Program-made: the position numbers and the translations under genes
Notes under the pieces: generated by a model
Told to the model about the DNA's origin: nothing
Databases searched by the model: none
What the model saw: the letters and a program-made list of their open reading frames with translations, nothing else
Source of the DNA: Paraburkholderia sp. LEh10
Lineage (GTDB): Bacteria; Pseudomonadota; Gammaproteobacteria; Burkholderiales; Burkholderiaceae
Length of the DNA stretch: 64,000 nucleotides
Assembly (NCBI RefSeq): GCF_017814945.1
Contig: NZ_JAGIPX010000023.1
Location: forward strand, 62,001-126,000
Direction: 5' to 3'
Shown here: one piece after another, positions 53,024-60,982 of the stretch
Position numbering within the stretch: the first letter of the stretch is position 1
Layout of the letters: each line of letters begins with the position of its first letter

Positions 53024-53575
53024 TCAATGCGCGGGCGGGCTGATGTCGTATGCAATGCGTCCCGAAGGCAAGAAGAACAGCGCGATCACCGCACCGCCTT
53101 TTGCCTCGGGAAAGTGGTGGCTTCCCGGTGCGGGCGCGGTCCAGCCGCCGTAGCACCATCCGCTTGGGCCGGCGAGCGCGGCGCCTTCGTTGAGCGGCAC
53201 GACGAGATTGAATTCGCCATAAGGGTGCGCGTGGTAGTCGCCGCGAAATGCGTCTTCGGGATTGTTCTGCCCGTTGTCGGTACTGTCCATCAGCACGGCC
53301 GTAATGCTGAAATAGAACGTTTCCGTGCAAGGCGCGACGAGCCGCGCCCGCCGATACTTCGGACCCGAAATCTCCACATCGGCCGCCCAGCCTTCTTTTA
53401 CGCCGAGCGTAATGAGGCGGGCGAGATCCTTGTACAGCTCGCTATCGACGCCGTACTTCGTATTCAGCCATTGCTCGACCTCAACGCCTGCGGTCATGTC
53501 TTTCACTTCTTCGAGAAACGGCAGACAACGTGCGACGAGTTGGTCTTTGGTGCTTGTAGTGCGGGTTTGAGACAT
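53024..53575 (-). CDS. pnbB: DUF4863 protein, 4-hydroxylaminobenzoate lyase (PnbB) family
   Basis: 183-aa cupin-like protein. LVARCLPFLEEVKDMTAGVE, KEGWAADVEISGPKYRRARL, the metal-binding YHAHPYGEFNLVVPL and GSHHFPEAKGGAVIALFFLP match my memory of the PnbB lyase, which turns 4-hydroxylaminobenzoate into protocatechuate and ammonium. ATG at 53575 with GGAGG seven bases upstream. It is convergent with the AAHS transporter gene. It could produce a ring-cleavage substrate from an amino- or nitro-aromatic acid. Exact substrate is not shown by the sequence. Confidence 0.72.
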   Translation of the reverse strand: MSQTRTTSTKDQLVARCLPFLEEVKDMTAGVEVEQWLNTKYGVDSELYKDLARLITLGVKEGWAADVEISGPKYRRARLVAPCTETFYFSITAVLMDSTDNGQNNPEDAFRGDYHAHPYGEFNLVVPLNEGAALAGPSGWCYGGWTAPAPGSHHFPEAKGGAVIALFFLPSGRIAYDISPPAH

Positions 53576-53654
53576 TCCATATCCTCCATAGATTGAGTGC
53601 CTTGCGCTCCCGGTTTGCGAAGATGCGCGCTTGCCGAAGTGCATGAATGGCCGT

Positions 53655-53744
53655 TTCAAGATGCCACAGCCGCGGCGCCCCAAAAAGCGAAACTATTGCA
53701 ACTCCACAATGCACGTTGTTCATAGTGCGGTCGTGCATCTTGAA
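53655..53744. promoter_or_regulatory. Spaced inverted repeat upstream of the DUF4863 gene
   Basis: TTCAAGATGC (53655-53664) and GCATCTTGAA (53735-53744) are perfect inverted copies 70 bp apart. Between them ACAATGCACGTTGT forms a small dyad. They lie in the region between the DUF4863 gene and the next gene and may be regulator sites. Confidence 0.4.
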
Positions 53745-53858
53745 CAGCGCGAGATGGACCGCGCAGCTATCGCCTGCAAGCCCGGGTTGCCGATATACCA
53801 TCCGAACTTTTGTTGTGCGTTATGAGAACATGCCGGTCCACAATGGTCACTGGATGTT

Positions 53859-54473
53859 ATGACTATGCACTTCACCGGTTCCGGTTTCTGGCGATTCCTT
53901 CCTCTCGTTCACGCAGGCGTGTTTGGCGCAACGGCTGTCGTCGGGCGCATATTGATCGCGCGGACGAACAAACACAATGCCGTATCGTTCTCGCGCGGCG
54001 AATCGGCACGCGACTTTGTCGCGCGATGCTTCTATTTATGGCTGCCCGTCATTGACGGGCTATTTGTCGTGTTCTACGCGATGAGTGGCGAGCGGGGACA
54101 ACTCGCCGCGCGACTCTTCGGGCTGGAATGGACACGGTGGATCGGCGTCGTGTGCATGGTCATTGCGTTGGTATGGGTGGTTTGCTCTCAGGCCGCGATG
54201 GGAACTGCATGGCGAATGGGCGTCGATAGCCGCATGCGAACCGAACTGATCACGACAGGCCCTTTTGCTGTTTCGCGCAACCCCATTTACCTTGGCATCC
54301 GCGCAACGATACTGGGTCAACTGCTGGTGGTGGGTACGTGGCACGTGCTGATGATCTGGGCCATGTCCGAATTGCTCGTTCAAATTCAGGTCAGGTTCGA
54401 AGAAGAGCACATGTTCCGGTTGCACGCGAAACGGTACGCCGAATACTGTTCGCGCGTCAGACGCTGGCTTTGA
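53859..54473 (+). CDS. Isoprenylcysteine-methyltransferase-like membrane protein
   Basis: 204-aa membrane protein with about five hydrophobic segments. The C-terminal half reads TELITTGPFAVSRNPIYLGI and FEEEHMFRLHAKRYAEYCSR, the SAM-binding core of the ICMT/PEMT-type methyltransferase family. Bacterial members methylate unknown small molecules or lipids. The first ATG (53859) or a second six bases on could be used; neither has a strong ribosome site. It is divergent from the DUF4863 gene. No partner evident. Confidence 0.75.
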   Translation: MTMHFTGSGFWRFLPLVHAGVFGATAVVGRILIARTNKHNAVSFSRGESARDFVARCFYLWLPVIDGLFVVFYAMSGERGQLAARLFGLEWTRWIGVVCMVIALVWVVCSQAAMGTAWRMGVDSRMRTELITTGPFAVSRNPIYLGIRATILGQLLVVGTWHVLMIWAMSELLVQIQVRFEEEHMFRLHAKRYAEYCSRVRRWL

Positions 54474-54817
54474 CATGCGATTGCTTTGGCGAATCGAACT
54501 TGCCGACTCGGGGCATTCAAGATTGGATTGAATACATTTCACGTTCGAATTTTTCATCGCAGAACGTTGCTCATCATCTCCGTATCAGTGGATTTTTACT
54601 GCTTATCGCACGGTGGATAGAAGAAATGCCAACCGTTCGATTTGAATTCGAGTAGCAAAATTCCGCGGCTCTTTTCTCGTCGCTTCGATCTGCATCGCGG
54701 CGTCGAGGTTTTCCCTGTTGTTGCTTTTATTGTCCAACCCTAAGCTCGCCTGGCATGCACTCATATGGATGCGATTAAGTTCGTCATCCAGAATAATGTT
54801 GCAGTCAAGGAGACTTC

Positions 54818-55948
54818 ATGAAATACGGCAGGGTTGCGGCATTGGTCGCGGGACTATTCAGCGCGCCGGCGTTTGCGCAAAGCAGTGTAACGCTCTATGG
54901 CGTGCTGGACACGGGGGTCGAGTTTGTTTCGCATGCAAATGCCGCAGGCGATCATGTCATCCGTATGCCGGGCGTTACGGGTGAATTGCCTTCACGCTGG
55001 GGTCTACGCGGTGCCGAAGACCTTGGCGGCAGACTAAAGGCCGTATTCATTCTCGAAAGCGGATTCAATCTGCGTGGCGGCGACACAGGTCAAGGCGGGC
55101 GGCTGTTCGGGCGACAGGCGCTCGTCGGGCTCGAAGGGCCGTGGGGTTCCCTCACATTTGGCCGTCAATACACGATGTCGTATTGGGTGATGTCGGATGC
55201 CGATATTCTCGGGCCCGACATCTACGGTATTGGCGCATTGGATGCGTTCTTGCCCAACGCGAGAAGCGACAACACGGTCGTCTATAAAGGCAAGTTTTAT
55301 GGATTCACGCTCGGCGCGTCCTGGTCATTCGGACGCGACGGCGCGGGGACGGGCAATTCTCCGGGGCAGGGCACCTGCGCGGGACAGGTGCCAGGCGACG
55401 TGAATCAATGCCGCGAATGGAGCGCGATGCTGAAGTACGACGGCACGTACTTCGGCGTGGCCACAGCGTACGACGAGCAGCGTGGCGGCACCAATGCGGC
55501 AGCAAACTTCTTCGATGGCGTCGCGCCTTTCCCGATTGGCAGCAGCGGCGATAAGGATGCGCGTCTCCAGGCGAACGGCTATGTGAACGTCGCGGGTGTG
55601 AAGTTAGGCGGCGGATGGATTGGTCGCCGCGTCGAATCGAACGCACCAGGCCGTGACGTGCGCTCGAATCTGTTTTACCTCGGTGCGCAATACTATGTGA
55701 CGCCCGCGCTCGCTGTGGATGGAGAAGCCTACCGCGTTATCGTGCAGCAGCAGGATGCACGTGCAACGCTGGCGAGCCTGCGCGCCACGTACTTCTTGTC
55801 GAAGCGAACGGCCGTTTATGGCAATGTCGCCTACCTGTGGAATAGCACACATGCGCGCTATTCCGTCAGTGCGGGTGGCGGTGGCACGACACCGGCAGCG
55901 GGGATCGGCCAGCTTGGCGCGATTGTCGGACTTCGACATACATTTTGA
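54818..55948 (+). CDS. Outer-membrane porin, Burkholderia type
   Basis: 376-aa trimeric beta-barrel porin (Porin_4). Signal peptide with AFAQ cleavage after residue 20, then SSVTLYGVLDTGVEFVS, GLRGAEDLGGRLKAVFILES and FGRQALVGLEGPWGSLTFGR, and a C-terminal aromatic residue (GLRHTF) needed for assembly. AAGGAGACTTC precedes the ATG. 54474-54817 is a 344-base region with no gene. Placed after the aromatic-acid genes it may admit their substrate, but such porins are numerous and generic. Confidence 0.9.
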   Translation: MKYGRVAALVAGLFSAPAFAQSSVTLYGVLDTGVEFVSHANAAGDHVIRMPGVTGELPSRWGLRGAEDLGGRLKAVFILESGFNLRGGDTGQGGRLFGRQALVGLEGPWGSLTFGRQYTMSYWVMSDADILGPDIYGIGALDAFLPNARSDNTVVYKGKFYGFTLGASWSFGRDGAGTGNSPGQGTCAGQVPGDVNQCREWSAMLKYDGTYFGVATAYDEQRGGTNAAANFFDGVAPFPIGSSGDKDARLQANGYVNVAGVKLGGGWIGRRVESNAPGRDVRSNLFYLGAQYYVTPALAVDGEAYRVIVQQQDARATLASLRATYFLSKRTAVYGNVAYLWNSTHARYSVSAGGGGTTPAAGIGQLGAIVGLRHTF

Positions 55949-56445
55949 AGCTCCTTTCGAACTAAAGAACTCGAAAACTGGGGCCAAATGGAGTGGTGAT
56001 TTAAACGCACTCGATAAAGTCATGTGGGAGTCTTCGGTGCCTGCACATAAGGGCGCAAAGCGTGCGATGGGTTTCGCCCATAGCGGATCATCAATCGAAA
56101 TTCGAGCCACATCAGGTTTGCCTTTAACCGGTTCAGGCGGCTTGCGAATGGCGAATCCGGATCGCTCGATGGCCGCACGGTCGTTCTGCCTGATGTGTTG
56201 GTGCCGGATGGCGCGCAGCCAGGGCGTCTGGATCGTAGGGTGCGCGCTGCTATTCAGCGGCGGCATAAAAGCGGCGCTGTTCGCGATCCGCAAATCGACG
56301 AAAAGAGGCCAGAAAAAAGGCCTGTTCGCGATGCAAACGCAAGCACATCCCCGCTAGAATTTCGTCCTATACCCGCGTTACGGACCGTCACGCGTCCGAT
56401 ACCTGTCGGATCGTTTTCTCACATCGGATTTCCGGTTAATTCAGC
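55949..56445. other. Intergenic region before the RAYT-like gene
   Basis: 497 bases with no convincing gene; frames here lack motifs and ribosome sites. It should hold the 5' region of the RAYT-like gene. Confidence 0.4.
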
Positions 56446-57162
56446 ATGACACGGCTTGCACGGCACTACGTCCCAGAACAACCGCAGCACGTTATCTTGC
56501 AGGGGCTCACGGGGCCCGCATTCCTGGACGAAGGAGACTACCTGTACTTCCTCGCCTGCCTGGCAGACGCAGCGCGCGTCGCCGATCTGGCAGTTCACGC
56601 GTGGGTGCTCATGCCTGACGCGGTACAGTTCCTCGTCACGCCTTCATACGAGTCGAGCGTGGCCATGGCGATGCAGGCGGTCGGCCGTCGCTATGTCGAG
56701 ACCTTCAACCGCCGCCATGGACGGCGCGGTACGGTGTGGCGTGGCGGATACCGGGCAACGGTGATCGAGCCCGCCCGGTATTTCCTGCTCGCGAGCCAGG
56801 TCATCGATCAGGCGCCGGTGCGCAACCGCCTCGTCGCCGAGCCGGGAAATTACCAGTGGTCGAGCTACACGCACCACATCGGGCTGCGTGTCGATAGCTT
56901 CATCAAGGACCATCCACTGTACCGGGCGCTCGGCGATACGCCGTTAGAGCGCCACCAGGCTTACCGCGATCTGGGCGCACAGCCCCTTGACGAACCGGAG
57001 GTCGACAACCTGATGCAGTCGACGCTCAACGGCTGGGTGCTGGGCAGCGCTGCGTACTGCGAGTGGGCGGCGCAGACAGCCAACCGGCGTTTGATGCCGC
57101 TGCTGCTGCGCGACCGGCCGCCCAGGATTCGCACGACACGCGCCCTCGCACGCGCGGGCTGA
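56446..57162 (+). CDS. RAYT/REP-associated transposase-like protein without HUH histidines
   Basis: 238-aa protein of the Y1 (IS200/REP-associated) transposase superfamily. LARHYVPEQPQHVILQGLTG, HAWVLMPDAVQFLVTP and AVGRRYVETFNRRHGRRGT are the family blocks. The usual MPNHVHLL has become MPDAVQFL, so both HUH histidines (positions 59 and 61) are lost; the tyrosine Y83 remains. I recall similar MPQSVQLL versions in Burkholderia, so this is probably a conserved, non-catalytic lineage. Codon use is native. A perfect inverted repeat overlaps its stop codon. Confidence 0.8.
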   Translation: MTRLARHYVPEQPQHVILQGLTGPAFLDEGDYLYFLACLADAARVADLAVHAWVLMPDAVQFLVTPSYESSVAMAMQAVGRRYVETFNRRHGRRGTVWRGGYRATVIEPARYFLLASQVIDQAPVRNRLVAEPGNYQWSSYTHHIGLRVDSFIKDHPLYRALGDTPLERHQAYRDLGAQPLDEPEVDNLMQSTLNGWVLGSAAYCEWAAQTANRRLMPLLLRDRPPRIRTTRALARAG

Positions 57163-57219
57163 TCACTTGCGAGAGGTTATGCCCTTCCTTTCGACCAGAC
57201 GAACGCACCCGCAAGTGAT
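57162..57219. repeat. Perfect 10-bp inverted repeat at the end of the RAYT-like gene
   Basis: ATCACTTGCG (57162-57171) and CGCAAGTGAT (57210-57219) enclose a 38-base loop. It may be a transcription end structure or a REP-like remnant. The rest of 57220-57711 has no recognisable gene. Confidence 0.55.
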
Positions 57220-57711
57220 GGACTTTACAACCAGGAGGCAAGCTAAGGCCGCGTGACTTTGGCCGGTCTACGTTGTATAAAAGCCGATGCCCTACTTGAG
57301 ATCATCCGGATGTCGAAGTCCGGTGTTTGAGTTGGGAGCCACCGCTTGGATTGCTGAATAAATGCGATGTCCGTTGTACCCGTTGAGCCTCTTACTTAAA
57401 AGCGGCCGCTCGGCAACATTCGCGCGGGCCAGTGGCCGCTTTGCGGCGTGGTAGATCAGCGTGTTCAACCAGCCATGAAGTGTCATTCGCTCTCAACGTC
57501 GCTTAGAACGATGGGATAGACACGAGAAGAGCGACAGCCCTGCTACCTGGCAAAGCAGGGCAGCCATCGCGTCGCATTGCCACAGCGGCTCGAAATCGGC
57601 CCACAGCCTTCAGGGAACGGCACCCGCCATGCAAGCGGGTGGCTCGTTCTGCTGGAAGGCTGTCGGTCCCAAAGCAATATGGAAAACCGATGCGCGGCAC
57701 GAAGCGCGCGT

Positions 57712-58254
57712 TCATTGCGTCTTTGGATAACCTACGTAGTAGATGCCGATAACGGTACCGCTGGCGTCGTGTATCGGCTCGTAGCCCGTCACATAAGGCT
57801 TGCCCAGAATGTCGGCGTCACCATAGTACGCGCTGCCAGTGCGAATGGCTGCGATGGCTTTGCCTTTTGGATCGAGGATGGTCCCAATCGCCCGAGATCC
57901 ATCGTCTTTTTGCACGTTCGTTGCTACACGGACGAAGTCATCGCCGCTTTTCACGAACAACGTTGCGGTGCTGCCCATTTCTTTCTTGACTTCATCAACC
58001 ACGGCAAAGTTGTTATTCATCTTCGTCGCACCAAAGTACAACGCCGGTACCTCCTTTCCCGCAATAGCGTCCTCGCCCTTTACGGCCGGTGCACCCAATT
58101 TGGCCGTCTTATTCTTCAGCAAAGTCATAGCTTGCTTCACCGACTCCGGTGATTGCGCTCGACTGACCTGAGGAACAAAAGCGGATGTAGCCATCGCGCA
58201 CAGCGTCAATAGAACAAGGCGCCTGAGATGACTGGCATGGGTCCTGTTAAACAT
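57712..58254 (-). CDS. Secreted Cache-domain protein
   Basis: 180 aa with a signal peptide (core about 12-27, SRAQ cleavage near 33) and a single Cache-type ligand-binding domain: VKKEMGSTATLFVKSGDDFVR, RAIGTILDPKGKAIAAIRTG and YVTGYEPIHDASGTVIGIYYVG. There is no membrane or signalling domain, so it is a free periplasmic sensor domain, perhaps a partner of a chemoreceptor or a binding protein. The last residues, YVGYPKTQ, fit the family. No operon partner. Confidence 0.8.
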   Translation of the reverse strand: MFNRTHASHLRRLVLLTLCAMATSAFVPQVSRAQSPESVKQAMTLLKNKTAKLGAPAVKGEDAIAGKEVPALYFGATKMNNNFAVVDEVKKEMGSTATLFVKSGDDFVRVATNVQKDDGSRAIGTILDPKGKAIAAIRTGSAYYGDADILGKPYVTGYEPIHDASGTVIGIYYVGYPKTQ

Positions 58255-58637
58255 GATGTCGCCCTCCTATCGGTGTCGCCATTCCCGTGGGGCAGTGATC
58301 TGCCCATGACGGGCTGACGATATTCAAGTCTAGTGAGCGGCTTTATTTTTACAAATCACCCACTGAAGCATTTCGAGAACCTTTGATTGATTTTCAAGCG
58401 GGCCTGGTGGGTTTGTTTCACATCGGAGCTTACATACTGAGTTACTCGCGGCGCAGAAAAGGCTGCCTGGCGATTGGTGAGAATGACTCTAAGAGATGAT
58501 TGCATAACGATTGTTGCGCGCGCGTTTTTGAAGCGATAGACGAAGCACCAACGTTTCACCGTGCGTGCTGCCACCGATTGCTTACCAGACAAGTTCGTTG
58601 TTTCATTTTCCAATTGACCCATCCCTTTGGAGGGCGC
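58255..58637. other. Intergenic region between Cache and cupin genes
   Basis: 383 bases, divergent genes on both sides, no gene seen. Locally AT-rich around 58340-58440. GGAGGG just before 58638 is the ribosome site of the cupin gene. Confidence 0.4.
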
Positions 58638-59039
58638 ATGGAACATTCACTTCCCGACGTGCCGCAGCGTTTCGTTATCAGCCACTACAGCGAAGACGAC
58701 TTCAAGACTGGCGGCCTGCGCGACTACTCGACTTACCGGGACCTGGGCGTTGCGGCAGCCACCAACGGCCTCGTTAAAGCGCACATCATCCGCATGGTCG
58801 CGCCGTTCCGTCCGGAACTGAGTGTGCGGCATCACCACGACTTGCAGTTTCAGTTGGTGTACTGTTTGAAGGGCTGGTTTAAGACCGACTTCGAAGGCAT
58901 CGGGGAGCAGCAGCTGGTGGCCGGGTCGTGCTGGGTCCAGCCACCGGGCATCCGCCATACCGTTGTAGGCTGGTCGGATGATTGCGAACTGCTCGAGATT
59001 CTGATCCCGGCGGAGCACGAAACGGTCAACGACCCCTAA
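58638..59039 (+). CDS. Cupin-domain protein
   Basis: 133-aa single-cupin protein. Metal-binding residues are in VRHHHDLQFQLVYCLKGWFK (two or three His and a Gln in place of the usual Glu) and GIRHTVVGWSDDCELLEI. ATG with GGAGGG seven bases upstream. Small cupins of this kind act as dioxygenases, isomerases or sensors; substrate unknown. The next 190 bases (59040-59230) have no gene. Confidence 0.78.
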   Translation: MEHSLPDVPQRFVISHYSEDDFKTGGLRDYSTYRDLGVAAATNGLVKAHIIRMVAPFRPELSVRHHHDLQFQLVYCLKGWFKTDFEGIGEQQLVAGSCWVQPPGIRHTVVGWSDDCELLEILIPAEHETVNDP

Positions 59040-59230
59040 GCGGCAAGCGATGTTGTCGGGCGGCATCAGACTTCATGCGTCGGGTTGAAGGTCGTCGTTT
59101 TGGGGTCGTCGTTTTGGCCCAGACGTCGTGCATGCCAGTTGCGCTGTGCCGTATCACGCAGCAGCAGCCCGTTCGGGCGCGGCGCCAATATGGACGCCAT
59201 CGTTTGTCGAACGTGACGTCGAGCAGCGCT

Positions 59231-59539
59231 TTAGGGCTGACTGTACATTGCGTTCCAGTCGGACTTCGATACAGCGGGGCGGCCGGAAGTAGAGCCGTTC
59301 ACGGTGCCGCCGTAACCACTTGCTTCACTGTTTTGCGCGGCCACGCGCGCTTCAGCGGCCTGAATTTGCTCCGGGTACTGAGTCTGGTCTCCGTCGCCTG
59401 GTCGATAGCCCGCCTTCTCGAGTTGCACCAGCTCGGCGCGTACTTGCGCGCGTGTAAGCGGTGCGTTGGACTGGGCGAAAGAGACAACGGGTGCAACAAG
59501 AACAGCGGCGGCGATAACAGCCTTGATCAGCGATTTCAT
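59231..59539 (-). CDS. DUF4148 small exported protein
   Basis: 102 aa: signal peptide (1-22, VVSFAQ end), then PLTRAQVRAELVQLEKAGYR, YPEQIQAAEARVAAQNSEAS and a C-terminal SDWNAMYSQP. This is the DUF4148 pattern, a family abundant in Burkholderia with many paralogues and no known function. It is on the same strand as the cyn genes but 77 bases from cynS, with its own promoter likely. Confidence 0.88.
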   Translation of the reverse strand: MKSLIKAVIAAAVLVAPVVSFAQSNAPLTRAQVRAELVQLEKAGYRPGDGDQTQYPEQIQAAEARVAAQNSEASGYGGTVNGSTSGRPAVSKSDWNAMYSQP

Positions 59540-59616
59540 GGCGATTTACCTTCGAAGTTTGTTTGCGCTACGTGCAGCCTTGCTCGTAGCCAGTGATTGA
59601 TGTAATTCGGGGGACG

Positions 59617-60087
59617 TCAGAAAGGTTTCGTCGGCAGGTACTTGCCGTCGAGCGTGATGACCGCGCGCGAGCCGCCTTCCGGATCGTCGACTTTCTTGAT
59701 GTCGAGCTTGAAGTTGATCGCGCTGATGATGCCGTCGCCGAACTTCTCGTGAACGAGCGCCTTCAGCGTCGAGCCATAAATCTGCACGATTTCGTAGAAC
59801 CGGTAGATCGTCGGATCGGTCGGCACACCACCCGGGATGCTGCCGCGCACCGGGATGGTTTGCAGCAGGCGGACGGCGTCGTCGCCGAGTTCGAGCTTGT
59901 CAGCCACGACCTTCGCGGCATCGGCGGGCAGCGGATGCTGGCCGAGCAGCGCGGCGGTGACGAATGCGAGGCTAAGACGGGTGCCCTCGTTGATCTGTTC
60001 GAATGTCAGGTTCTTGCGGACCTTCGCGTCGATGATTGCGTCGGTCAAGGCCTCACGGCGGGCCTGGCTAGATTGCGATTGCGTCAT
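59617..60087 (-). CDS. cynS: Cyanate hydratase (cyanase)
   Basis: Converts cyanate plus bicarbonate to ammonia and carbon dioxide, in a decamer. 156 aa, the same length as E. coli CynS, with catalytic R96, E99 and S122 at identical positions (IYRFYEIVQIYGST, FGDGIISAINFKLDI). An N-terminal helix-turn-helix-like domain (about 8-75) precedes the catalytic part. AAGGAG is before the ATG. It follows the carbonic anhydrase gene by 44 bases, giving a cynTS operon; the anhydrase returns bicarbonate to the reaction. Confidence 0.96.
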   Translation of the reverse strand: MTQSQSSQARREALTDAIIDAKVRKNLTFEQINEGTRLSLAFVTAALLGQHPLPADAAKVVADKLELGDDAVRLLQTIPVRGSIPGGVPTDPTIYRFYEIVQIYGSTLKALVHEKFGDGIISAINFKLDIKKVDDPEGGSRAVITLDGKYLPTKPF

Positions 60088-60131
60088 GATGATGCTCCTT
60101 GATATGAAGTGGAGAACTGAAAAGTAATAGT

Positions 60132-60791
60132 TCAGGCAGCGAGACCGAGTCGCGCCGGGGTTGCACAAGCATGCGGATGTTCTGCAAGCGAAACGAAGCG
60201 GTTCGTGGTGCCGTCGAGTGCGTCGATCGAACCGGTTTCGATGTCGTACACCCAGCCATGCAGAGCCAGACGTCCCTGTTCGAGCGCGAGCCGCACCGAT
60301 GGATGAGTCTTGATGTTCACCAACTGGGCGATCACGTTTTCGCGGACCATCGAGTCGACCTTGTCGCGTTCGCTCTTGTGCTCACGCGCCTCATTGACGA
60401 CCTTCGCGGAATCGGCGTAATGCAGCCAGTTGCGCACGGCCGGCATGTGGTCCATGCACTTGCACGTGGCGATGGCCGTCATCGCGCCGCAATCGGAGTG
60501 ACCGCAGATCACCACATCGGTGACGCCAAGCGCGGCCACTGCGTACTCGACCGTCGCGCTTACGCCGCCCGGTTCCGGGCCGTACGACGGCACGATGTTG
60601 CCGGCGTTGCGGATAACGAACAGGTCGCCCGGTTCGCGCTGCGTAACCAGCTCGGGTACGAGCCGGCTGTCTGAGCACGAAATGAACAACGTGCGTGGAT
60701 GCTGGCTCGCGGCGAGCCGCTTGAAAAGCTCTGAGCGCTGCGGAAACTCGTCGCGCTGGAACTTCAGAAAACCGTCGATGATTTCTTGCAT
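60132..60791 (-). CDS. cynT: Beta-class carbonic anhydrase (CynT-like)
   Basis: 219-aa zinc enzyme. Zinc ligands C39 and D41 of ISCSDSRL, H98 and C101 of GHSDCGAM. RNAGNIVPSYG and PGGVSATVEYAVAALG are family motifs. It hydrates the CO2 released by cyanase so that bicarbonate is not depleted. First gene of the operon; a dyad lies at 60873-60903, before the gene. No cynR or cynX gene is near, unlike in E. coli. Confidence 0.93.
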   Translation of the reverse strand: MQEIIDGFLKFQRDEFPQRSELFKRLAASQHPRTLFISCSDSRLVPELVTQREPGDLFVIRNAGNIVPSYGPEPGGVSATVEYAVAALGVTDVVICGHSDCGAMTAIATCKCMDHMPAVRNWLHYADSAKVVNEAREHKSERDKVDSMVRENVIAQLVNIKTHPSVRLALEQGRLALHGWVYDIETGSIDALDGTTNRFVSLAEHPHACATPARLGLAA

Positions 60792-60872
60792 GCTGGGCTC
60801 CGTCAGGATGTATGTCGAAAACCGATGGACGAATCATGCGCCGATCGAGGTATAGCGTCCAAGACCGATTTA

Positions 60873-60903
60873 TTACTATGTCTATAAGAACGACCAATAG
60901 TAA
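60873..60903. promoter_or_regulatory. Inverted repeat TTACTAT/ATAGTAA upstream of cynT
   Basis: TTACTAT (60873-60879) and ATAGTAA (60897-60903) are perfect inverted copies, 17 bases apart, in an AT-rich island between divergent genes. The size is right for a LysR-type site such as CynR uses, but CynR is not encoded in the window. Confidence 0.45.
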
Positions 60904-60982
60904 AAGTGGCGGGTGTGTTCACGCTGCCGGGAACATCGCGTGCTGCGTCGAAAGGTGAATATATGCTTTCATCGGAGTTCGC

